A stretch of DNA of 64,000 nucleotides, taken from positions 1,353,065,834 through 1,353,129,833 of the forward strand of contig CM066033.1 in assembly GCA_033557465.1 (NCBI GenBank), written 5' to 3'. The notes under the pieces are model-generated. The model ran no database searches. It had not been told where the DNA came from and saw only the letters and a program-made list of their open reading frames with translations. The translations under genes and the position numbers were made by a program. The stretch comes from Ichthyophis bannanicus. Taxonomy: Eukaryota > Chordata > Amphibia > Gymnophiona > Ichthyophiidae. Every line of letters begins with the position of its first letter. The stretch's first letter is position 1. This document shows, in pieces, positions 53,877 to 62,759 of this stretch.

Positions 53877-53974
53877 CCCATATGTGAGGACTGACTTCCT
53901 GCTTGGTCCTGGAGAAAGAGTAGTTACTCACCTGTAGCAGGTGTTCTCCAGGAGCAGCAGGAATCAGTCCTCAC
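53877..53974 (+). repeat. Internal complementary region (ICR), copy H
   Basis: Reverse complement of the joined outer ends (3' end at 54243 plus 5' end at 48508), including the CTTGGTCCTGGAGAAAGAG junction, which matches this copy's own ends (ACTACTCTTTCT). Confidence 0.85.
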
Positions 53975-54056
53975 AACCCTCCCTCCTCCCTTTGGAGTTG
54001 CAGTTCTATGCTTTCGTTTTTTGCTAATTTTTTGCTGTCTTTTCGCTATGTCATCA

Positions 54057-54243
54057 GACTGAGCAAGATGGCACCCTTGGGGGGGAAGAGGACCGCGCAT
54101 GCGCGCTGCGCTTCCCAAGGGCTTTCTTTGAAAGCTGGGGAAAATTGCTCCGCGAGGGCTCCGTCGGCGCCGACGTCACCCATATGTGAGGACTGATTCC
54201 TGCTGCTCCTGGAGAACACCTGTTAAGGTGAGTAACTACTCTT
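54057..54243 (+). repeat. 3' inverted terminal repeat, copy H
   Basis: Inverted match to 48508-48669, with GTCGGCGCCGAC. Near its end two bases are missing compared with other copies (CTGTTAAGGTGAG). Confidence 0.88.
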
Positions 54244-54499
54244 TCTAAAATGATTCGTCCTTGAAGCAGGGCCTTATTGGTCCGAAACACGCATGTCTGC
54301 AGTGGATGGTAGCAACGGATTCTGGACTCTGGAGCTAAGTCTTAGCTATTTTTAAATTGAGTGTTCACTTTATCATATTGATTAAAAGGGGTCTAGCCCA
54401 CATCGGGAGTTTGAGTATGTTTTTTCTCCCCTGTTGAGCGGGACCCGACAAAAAGAAAGGAAAAAGAAAAAAGAAAAATAGTTTGGGGAATTACTGTAA
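54244..54499 (+). mobile_element. Penelope-like terminal fragment (probable)
   Basis: 54257-54297 reads CCTTGAAGC, AGGGCC, loop, GGTCC, GAAAC and ends TGTC, the same layout as the minus-strand motif at 5222-5265. No coding sequence. Classified by this hammerhead-like motif only. Confidence 0.5.
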
Positions 54500-55048
54500 T
54501 ATATATGCCTGTAATACAGACAATCTTTATTAATTTCATTTCGTTTCATTTTCTACAACATTTATTTATTTACATTTACATATTACCTCTCTTCTCAAGT
54601 CACTGTTTCTGCATCCAGTTCAGACTTCTCCTGCTGACCTATAAGTGCATTCATTCTGCAACTCCTCACTACCTTTCTTCTCTTATCTCTCCCTACATCC
54701 TGCCTCAGGAACTCCGCCCTTCTGGCAAATCACTTCTTATCTGTGCCATTCTCTTCTATTACTAACTCCAGACTTTACTCCTTTCACCTTGCTGTTCCTG
54801 TCAGGCACCTTCTCTGACCCTTTTTAAATCCAGGCTGAAAACTTGCCTCTTGCCGCTTTCGGATCTTGACTCACCTGATCTCCTTTGTGTTTCATTAACA
54901 TTCCCCCTAGATGTAACCCATGTCTACAGCTGCTGTGTTGTCTGTCTTGACTAGATTGTAAGCTCAGATTATCAGGGACATTTTTTACATGTGTCTGTGC
55001 AGTGCCGCATGTTTTGTAGCGCTATACAAATGTTCAGTAGTAGTAGTA
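54500..55048 (+). mobile_element. L2-like LINE 3' fragment
   Basis: Contains a decayed L2 RT tail (FRLLLLTYKCIHSATPHYLS) and a 3' UTR ending GTAGCGCTATACAAATG and a (TAG)n run. The same 3' tail type forms the palindrome at 60487-60828. Confidence 0.65.
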
Positions 55049-56190
55049 GAAGACCATAGGAGCCTTCGGAGGCCTTATAAACCGACCTGGAGCAGATCCG
55101 AGGTCCAAAGGGTTCTCAACATCTCCTCCAACTCTTAGTCAAACCAGGAGACAAGTCTCCCGATACCCACCTCCATCGAGATGTCCGTTCAGACCCTTCC
55201 CCTCTGGAGAGCCGACACAGATTCTTTCTCGAGGACCTCTCCTTTTTGGAGTTTATCCAAGACACAGTGAAGGCCTTGGCCTTCACTAGGAATCAGAGGA
55301 GGAGCTTCAGGTGGAGGACCTCATGATCCTCTGGTACTAGTCCCCTCTGATGGAGGCACTTACATTGCTGATTCCCCCCTACCTGGAGTGGCTTCTCTTC
55401 CACATGTGGGAGACCCTGGCTTTGGTGCCGATTGTGAGCAGGCAGTTTGATGCCATGTACCGAGTCTGTAGGAGTCCTTGGTTCCAAAAGACACAGCTGT
55501 CTCCTAACTCCATGGTGGTGGATTCGACCATCCGCAGGATTAAAAGCCAAAAGAAGCACTCCTCAGTGACCACCTGCAGGGAGGCCTGCTCCATGGATGC
55601 TTGATGCTCGTTGGCCGGATCCAGGCCTACCAGCTCTATATGGGCATGTACTTGTGAGACATAGCAAGGGAGTTGCTGGGCTCTTGGCTGGACTGGCAGA
55701 AGAGCCTGTATACTAGTTTAGGACCCTGACCTTGACAGTCAAGGAGTCTCCAAATTCATCACTTGTTCAGCCTATGACAGCTTAAAGTCTGTGGCCAGAG
55801 TCGCTGCAATGGGCATTAGTGCCTGCTGCCATGCCTGGCTATAGTTGTCGGACATGGAGCATGGGTGCAGGATAAGCTGGTCAATGTCCCATGTCAGGGA
55901 AAGAATCTCTTTGGCATTCCCATGATGGACAAGGCCGCTGAGCTGGAGTCTGAGTTCTTGACTAAGGCCAGGCTCTCCCAAAAATAATGCTGACCCTTCC
56001 CTACAGAAGGCTTTGGCTAGAAAGTCCCGTTACTCAAACGAGGAAGGCTTATGGAAACTACCCCCAGTACTTGGTCTTCCAGCTCTCCAACAGGGCCAGC
56101 AGGCCAAGCGACAGGGGCATGGCTCGCATAAGCCAAGGCCCCCAAACCACCAGGTGGCGCCCCAGCCACAACTTTGGTGGAGGCTTTTGA
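55049..56190 (+). pseudogene. DIRS gag remnant, copy I
   Basis: The core can be followed at 55350-55604 (LEWLLFHMWETLALVP, FDAMYRVCRSPWFQKTQL, SPNSMVVDSTIRRIKSQKKH) and in pieces after it (YQLYMGMYL at about 55629). The tail is Gln/Arg-rich (QGQQAKRQGHGSHKPRPPN) and ends HNFGGGF at 56190. Numerous stops; the zinc motif is not seen. Confidence 0.72.
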
Positions 56191-58062
56191 CTCTTTCGGC
56201 ATAGCCTCGCCTCCCCCAGGAGACCTAGTTTCGAAGCACATGGGTGGGGCCATCTGGTTTTCTTTGCCATCTTGTGGTTCAGCATCACCACCGACACCAG
56301 GGTTTTCCAGGTGGTGGTGGAGGGTTACTTCCTCCATTTTGATCAGGCGCCATTTCTGTTCTTTCCAGGTGAACTCCCGATGACTCTCCTTTACCAAGAC
56401 TTGCTCCAGCGAGAGCTCGCCAGGCTTCTAGCCGAAAAGTCGGTAGATCTAGTCCTGCCCCACCTTAAGGACGAAGGGTCCTACTCCCATACTACTTGGT
56501 TCCCGAGAGGCTGGCAGCTTTCATCCTATTCTGGATCTTCAAGATCTCAACCAGTTCCTGGTGAAGGAGAAGTTGAAAATGCTCTCCCTTGGAACATTGC
56601 TGCCTTTCCTCCGCCAGGGAGATGAGCTATGCTCCTTAGATCTCAAAGAAGAATATATGCAAATTCCCATCCATCTGTGCCACCTGCAGTACCTCCAGAT
56701 TTTCATTGGAGGAAGCCACTATCAGTACAGGGGTCCTGCCCATCAGCCTGGCCTCAGCCCCAGCCCCAAGGGTATTCACCAAGTGCCTAGTGCTCTTTGC
56801 CACCCACCTGCAGCTGCAGGGGGTGTTCCTCTTCCCCTACCTGGATGATTGGCTTGTCAGAGGCAGTACAGCCATTGAGCTGCAGTAGGCACCTCACTGC
56901 CCCATTCTCACTCTGGAGCTCCTGGAGTTTGTCATCAACTACCCCAAGTCCCACCTGCAACCGATCCAATGCCTGGAGTTCATAAGAGCGTTGTTAGACA
57001 CAGTCCAGGCAAGAGCTTTCCACCCTCTCAACAGGGCCCCTCACAAGGCATATTCAGGGTCAAAACTCAATCTCTACCCCGCTCATGCTGCACCTCTTAG
57101 GGTACATGGCCTTGATAGTGAACATCATGGCCGATGCCTTTCTCCATATGTGACCGGCCCAGTGGTCCCAGGCGACAGTCACCATCACCCGTCCCCTCAC
57201 CAAGTCCCTCATCTAATTGCAACAGCCACCAAACTTGCTGGCTAGGGATGTCCTTTCAGGAGCTGACTCCGCAGAGGGTCCTCACTACTGATGCCTCCAG
57301 GTTTGGCTGGGAGGACTATTTCAGCGACCTCTGCATTCAGGGCCTATGGTCAGCCTCAGATAGCCTCCAAAAGATCAACTTTCTAAAGCTCCAAGCCATC
57401 GCCTGCGCCCTCCGAGCCTTTCAGCACCACCTGTAGAACCAGTCCGTTCTGTATCAACGGACAATTAGGTGACAATATATTATATCAGCAAGCAGGAGGG
57501 TAGAGGGGCATCCATCCTGTGTTCGGAAGCGGTCCATCTCTACACTTTCACCAGTGATAGCGGGATGCTCCTCAGGGCAGTGTACCTCCCTGGTCAGGAT
57601 AGTATCTTGGTAGACCATCTGAACTGGGCTGTGCAACTGCACGACTGGCGGCTCAACTCACTTCTAGCCAACTGTCTGTTCTGGCATTGGGGCCGTCCCA
57701 TGATGGATCTCTTTGCCAGCCCAGTCAATGTTCAGCTGGCCCACTTGTGCTCTAGAGCACCTCACCCCTCTCGGGTGGTGGCTGATGCCTCTCATTCCAT
57801 GAATGGAAGGCTTCTTTCATGCCTTCCCTCCCATGTCGCTCATTACCAACACACTCTTCAAGGTCCAGCTCGAGCGGGCCATCCTGATCCTCATAGCACC
57901 CTGGTGGCCCCGGCAGACAGGTTTATGCTGCTCCTCAGCCTGTCTCGGGTGGCTCCAGTTCCCCTGGGGAGCACCCCGGACCTGCTGTCGCAGGAGGATG
58001 GCTCTCTTCTGCACCCTAATTTGGGATCCCTGGCTCTGATGGCCTGGCTGCTGAAAGGGTAG
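56191..58062 (+). pseudogene. DIRS RT-RNase H-methyltransferase-like remnant, copy I
   Basis: RT: KEKLKMLSLGTLLPFLRQ, CSLDLKEEYMQIPIH, SAPAPRVFTKCLVL? region near 56760 and the catalytic FPYLDDWLVRG near 56835. RNase H: LTTDASRFGWEDY, INFLKLQAIACALRAF (usual ELRAI Glu changed to Lys) and a stop in the TDN block. Methyltransferase-like: MMDLFASPVNVQLAHLCS. The final ORF 57469-58062 ends MAWLLKG as in the other copies. Many frameshifts. Confidence 0.75.
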
Positions 58063-59073
58063 CCCTGGCCTAGGGAGGTAGAAAGGGTCCTGTTGTCATG
58101 CAAGGATTCCACCCTTCAAGTGGCGTACACCTTCAAGTGGCATTGCTGCTTCATTTGGTGTGCGGAAAGGGGTGCCAACCTCTTCTCCTGTTCTGTCCAG
58201 CTGGTGCTGCAGTACCTGCTGCACCTGTCTAATGCTGGTCTGAAGTCCAACTCCATGAGATTCACCTCATCACCCTATCAGCGCACTGTCACTTCATCAA
58301 GGGAAAGCCGCTCTCTGCCCAGCCTCTCGTGGCTCACTTCTCCTGCTCTTTCAACCATCCATTCAACCACCAGTAGCAGTGTGGTATCCTCAATGTGGTT
58401 TTCTCAAAACTCATCTCTCCACCCTTTGAGCCACTTGCTTCCTGCCACCTCAAGTATCTGTCCTGGAAGGTGGTCTTCCTCGTGGCACTCACATCTGCTC
58501 CACAGGGTCATTGAGCTCCAGGATCTGGTAGCTCATGCCCCTACACCAGGTTTCATAGAAATAGGGTGGTGCTCTGGATACACCCTAAGTTCCTCCCTAA
58601 GGTGGTCTTCATTTTCCTCTTCAACAGAAGGTGGTGCTTCCCTTCTTTTTCCTTGCCTTCACGCTAGTAGGGCAGAGGCCGTGCTCCATACGCTAGACTG
58701 TAAGTGGCCATTGGGCTATTATTTAGAGTGGACCAAACCCCATCGCTGCTCCTTGCAGCTCTTCATCTCCTGTGACCCTAGTCACCTGGACGTAGCAGTT
58801 TCCAAGCATACCCTGTCCACCTGGGTGGCATTCTGCATCGCCTTCATCTACGGTCATGCTGGTCTGTCGCTGGATTGTCACGTTGTGGTGCATAGCATTC
58901 TGTCCATGGCAGCTTCTGTGGTGAACTTCAGCTCAGTTTCCTTACGGAGGATCTGCCGGGCTGCCACCTGGTCCTCAGTTCACACCGTCACAGTGCATTA
59001 ATGCCTTTAGGAGGAGTCCCAGTGGGACAGCACCTTCGGCTAGAGGGTATTCCATCATTTGCTTGGGGTTTAA
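58040..59073 (+). pseudogene. DIRS tyrosine recombinase remnant, catalytic residues lost
   Basis: Follows FKWHCCFIWCAERG, AGLKSNSMRFTSSP, HRVIELQDLVAHAP (the ARRVSEL Arg block is altered) and VSKHTLSTWVAFCIA. The HxxR block reads HSILSMAAS, so Arg is lost. The Tyr codon position is TAA (HYC in other copies, His-stop-Cys here, about 58999). The frame ends near 59073. Dead copy. Confidence 0.75.
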
Positions 59074-59250
59074 GGCAACTACTGCCCTCCTGCTTATACT
59101 GGCTATTGGAGAGCTGGTTTTCTTAGTAGACGATGCTGGGGTCGCTGCAGTGGTCTTGCAACCGAACTGTACTCTTACTATTCCTCCCGGTTCATTTTTT
59201 GGGGTCACCCATGGCTTATGGATTTGTTTGGTAATCTGTAGCTAGGGAGT

Positions 59251-59348
59251 CCCATATGTGAGGATTGACTTCTTGCTTGTTCCTTGAGAAAGTGTAGCTA
59301 CACACCTGTAACAGGTGTTCTCCGGGGATAACAGGAATCTGACCTCAC
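59251..59348 (+). repeat. Internal complementary region (ICR), copy I
   Basis: CCCATATGTGAGGATTGACT on the left and CACCTGTAACAGGTGTTCTC on the right, complementary to the two outer ends. Confidence 0.75.
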
Positions 59349-59410
59349 AGCCCTTCCTTCACCCCATGGAGTTGCTTTTCATTTTTTTGCCATCTTGAGC
59401 TATGTCATCA

Positions 59411-59598
59411 TACTGAGACAAGATAATACCCTTGGGTGGGAAGGCAGCCTTGAATGTGCGGTGGATCTTTTAAAGGCTTTCTTTGAAAGCTGGGGAGAGG
59501 TTACTGTACAGATTTCATCAGTGCCGATGTCATGTATATGTGAGGACTGATTTCTTCTGTCCCCGGAGAACACCTGTTACAGGTGAGTAACTACGCTT
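59411..59598 (+). repeat. 3' inverted terminal repeat, copy I
   Basis: Diverged ITR (palindrome site reads CAGTGCCGATG), still ending CAGGTGAGTAACTACGCT. Confidence 0.8.
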
Positions 59599-59604
59599 AT
59601 TCCT

Positions 59605-59740
59605 GTCCCCAGGGGGCTGACAATCTTAAGTTTCTCCCTGAGACAACGGAGGGTTACGTGACTTGCAGAAGGCCACAATTAGTGCCAGAGGGATTTGATC
59701 TTGGTCCTGGTCACAGGCTGCTGCTCTAACTACTAAAGTT
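59605..59740 (+). mobile_element. MIR/CORE-SINE-like fragment (probable)
   Basis: Carries GTGACTTGCAGAAGGCCAC, GGGATTTGATCTTGGTCC and CTGCTCTAACTACTAAAG. This resembles the widespread MIR-type segment (TGACTTGCCCAAGGTCAC). Recognised from memory of the motif only. Confidence 0.5.
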
Positions 59741-60486
59741 ACAGAACTCAATAATATGAAAGTCCATAAGTTTGATGAAGAGAATTTTTTGATACAGCAC
59801 TTAGAGATGAATCACCATAATTTCGCTATATTATTTAATTAAGTACCAATCCACACAAACATATTTTATTAAAAAATTACTTATCTTATTCATTTTTCCA
59901 GAATAGCCACTGGATAAGTGATATTTGGATATAAAAGCTTTTGTGGATTGGTTCTTTATAAAAGTTTTTTCTGCTTTCTCAAAAGTATTTGATATATTAA
60001 ATAGACTGATAGTGATGAAGTAAACAGTCCTACAACATTTTTTTACTGGACTTTGCTTTGCAATCTTTTAGCTTATGTTTTGTGATGTAAAATAATTTCA
60101 TACTGCATTAATTTCTGGATGTTTTATAAAAAGCAACGTTCTAGTTGGGAACAGCAAAGACTATTTAGAATTGAAGTGATTCTTATGTCTCATCTTTCCC
60201 TTCCATCTCTCCCTATTCTGTGCATCTCCCTGTGTTGCTTTCTTCTTAGATAGTTCCCTTTCTCACGCCTCAGTTTCTTTCCCTTTGCCTCTAGAGAAGC
60301 GTTTTCTTTCAGGTTCTTTTCGCTGACTCTGGTACTTAATGCTGTTGCTATGCTGCAAGAAGTAGAGATCACTGAAAGTGCTATGTCAGCAGCACCGTAA
60401 GATCAGCATGATTATCTACTAGGCTCTGTGGAGAGGTGATAGGAAGAAGGTGTACAACTGATTACCTGATTACTACTGCCACTATT
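59741..60486. other. No feature recognised
   Basis: AT-rich to about 60180, then a short pyrimidine-rich part. No supported ORF. Confidence 0.5.
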
Positions 60487-60828
60487 ACTACTACTACTGA
60501 GCATTTGTATAGCGCTACAAGACATATGCAGTGCTGCACAGACACGTAAGAGACAATCCCTACTCATCAGAGCTTACAATCTAATCAAGACAGACTTAAC
60601 ACAGTAGTGTAGACAGGGGTACATCTAGGGGAATGTTAAGGAAACACAAAGGAGATCAGAGGACATCTGATCTCCTTTGTGTTTCCTTACCATTCCCCCT
60701 TGATGTACCCCTGTCTACACTACTGTGTTAAGTCTGTCTTGACTAGATAGTCCCTGCTCATCAGCGCTTACAGTCTTACATGTCTGCGTATGTCTTGTAG
60801 CACTATACAAATGCTCAGTAGTAGGAAG
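60487..60828. repeat. Large palindrome of two L2-type 3' tails
   Basis: Two head-to-head copies of the L2-like 3' tail seen at about 54880-55048, arms about 165-170 bp, centred near GATCAGAGGACATCTGATC (60654-60672). The outer ends read (CTA)n then GAGCATTTGTATAGC on the left and GCTATACAAATG-type sequence then TAGTAG on the right. The right arm contains a flipped segment at about 60748-60775. Confidence 0.85.
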
Positions 60829-61281
60829 GCTGAAACCCTGTGTTATGAAGCAGGAGAGCCTGTGAAACGTCTGTAATCCATTGGCAGTAATTCAGACCGT
60901 AGTAACTCCAGCTCTTAAAATATATACTAACATGTGCTGCTGCGTTAGTGCATGCTAATCGCAGGTCTCATTTTATGCAATGCGTCTAGTTACTACCGTA
61001 CTAATGCATGTTAATGGTGTTTGTGGGTGATAGTGAGGTAGCACATATTAATAACTCTAGCTGTAAGTTTGTATCCGTTATATGTACCCAGATAGGTAGA
61101 CTGACAAAATATTGCTTCACCAGGTTTGAGAATACTGTACAGTTTTTGTTATTCTTCCTTCTGTCAGTATTTTTGCTTGAAAATCATATACCACATCATC
61201 TGTAAATTTCTCTTAGTAGAATCATAAAAGTTAATACAGACACTTCTACGCATGTGGAAATTACATATAGTATTCTACTTT
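60829..61281. other. No feature recognised
   Basis: Unique-looking sequence between the two palindromes. Confidence 0.5.
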
Positions 61282-61453
61282 GATTCATTCAGCACTCCTC
61301 TGATGATCATTTGAAATCCAAAATAGTGAAAAAAATAGAACATCAAATATATTTCATTCAGAAAACTTAACTGATCCAGTGTATCATTTGATGTTCTATT
61401 TTGTTTTTACTATTTTGGATTTCAGTTATTATCAGAGGAGTGATAAATGAATC
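61282..61453. repeat. 172-bp fold-back with about 67-bp arms
   Basis: Left arm starts GATTCATTCAGCACTCCTCT and right arm ends with its near complement, CAGAGGAGTGATAAATGAATC. About 35 bp lie between. Likely a MITE or hairpin element. Confidence 0.8.
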
Positions 61454-62759
61454 ATAAATTGAACTAATGATGAAATTAGCGGTAGAGCAATATAAGTGGC
61501 TCACAGTTTCTACATATGCAAAAGCTCCCATTATTGATGGTCCTATAAAATTTTATGAAACTATTAAGATATCTGCAGAGGACATGGTGTATGATTGTTA
61601 TGCTTGTTATTCTCTGAGTAGAGGTTATATATTTGATTATTTAAGTATTCTTGCTTGTTCATACTGTTAACGTGCACAGTTCTGACAGGTCTGTTTAACC
61701 ATGGTATCTGCCATTGTTTGAAAAGAAAAGTTTATATAATATGGTGTATGCTTTACCAAGTTCATATTCTATGTGTTTGCATATTTTTAAATGCAAAGTT
61801 TCATGGGAGCTATGGGCAATTCAGTGTAGGTTTATAACGAGTTGAAAAGTTGTACACGTGCAGTGTGTCACAATGGCACATTTCCCCCATTTGCAGAATT
61901 GGATTTGTTGGGCATGGAGAGTATTGAGAGGTGTGCATATGGGTGTGTATGTTATAGGGAATATTGGGGGGGCACATGTATGTTATGATATGTTTGTGCA
62001 TGTGTGGCAGGGAACTGTGTGTATGTATGTTGGCGTGTGTGTGTGCTGGAGTAGCAGGGAGATGGTCCCCACTTTCCCCTGGCCTCCTGTATGAACTGCT
62101 TGTCTCTCCTTCCTTCTTGCACTGTTCCCCCTTCCTATCCTCTTTTACACACTCCCTCTTTTCCCTCCAACCACGCATACACTTTCCATTCCCTGTTACC
62201 CAGCCTTGTACTCTCTCAGGCCTTTTACTCTCTCCCTCCCTTCCCTTCTCCCTTAATGAACTCAGTCTCTTCTCCTTTTTTCTTCTGAGCCTGCCCCGCC
62301 CCGCCTCTCTTCTTCTATCCTCTTCTAGCATAGTCCCTTCCCTTATGCTTTGCCCTCTCATCCTCTCCTTCTTTCAGCTCCTCCTCATCAGACCTCAGCC
62401 CCGCTCTTCTGGCCAGTGTGACTTGAGGACTCTCGCGGGTCTTTGTAGGCCCCAGCCCCAGCTTATCATTCCAACAGGGCCGGGACTCCCTTGGTTCTTC
62501 ATTCTGCTTGTTTTGTGGAAGAGGAGAAGCAAATGCATGTTTATTTGTGCATACTTTATGCATGTTTATGCTTCAACCGACAGACAAAAATCTTTGTGGA
62601 TGGCTGTACCCTCAACAAAGGTACTATGCTAAAACAAAAATTGCTAAAAAAATGATTAACACGGGGTACTGGTAGATATTCATTTCTAGTTTTCTAAATT
62701 TCTGAAGTATGTTTGAGAGAAACATTTTTCAAAAATCTCTTTTAAAAATAAATTATTTA
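61454..62759. other. Non-coding, low-complexity segments
   Basis: GT-rich at about 61930-62050, CT-rich at about 62100-62400, otherwise AT-rich. The ORFs here are compositional. Confidence 0.5.

Larger units (their letters stand above)
48508..54243 (+). mobile_element. DIRS retrotransposon copy H (family 1), best preserved
   Basis: About 5.74 kb, complete from ITR to ITR. The RT ORF is intact. YR has one UGA. gag has one 4-bp insertion and one stop. Left flank is Penelope-like DNA, right flank a second Penelope-like terminus. Probably the youngest copy in the window. Confidence 0.95.
55049..59598 (+). mobile_element. DIRS retrotransposon copy I, old, 5'-truncated
   Basis: Related to family 1 but much more diverged. 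gag remnant, RT, RNase H, methyltransferase-like block, YR, ICR and 3' ITR are all recognisable in order. The 5' ITR and gag start are missing. Confidence 0.87.

Noticed and set aside
61964..62632. 222-codon ORF and a 183-codon ORF on the other strand
   Set aside because: Both arise from CT-rich and GT-rich low-complexity DNA; repetitive composition, no domain.
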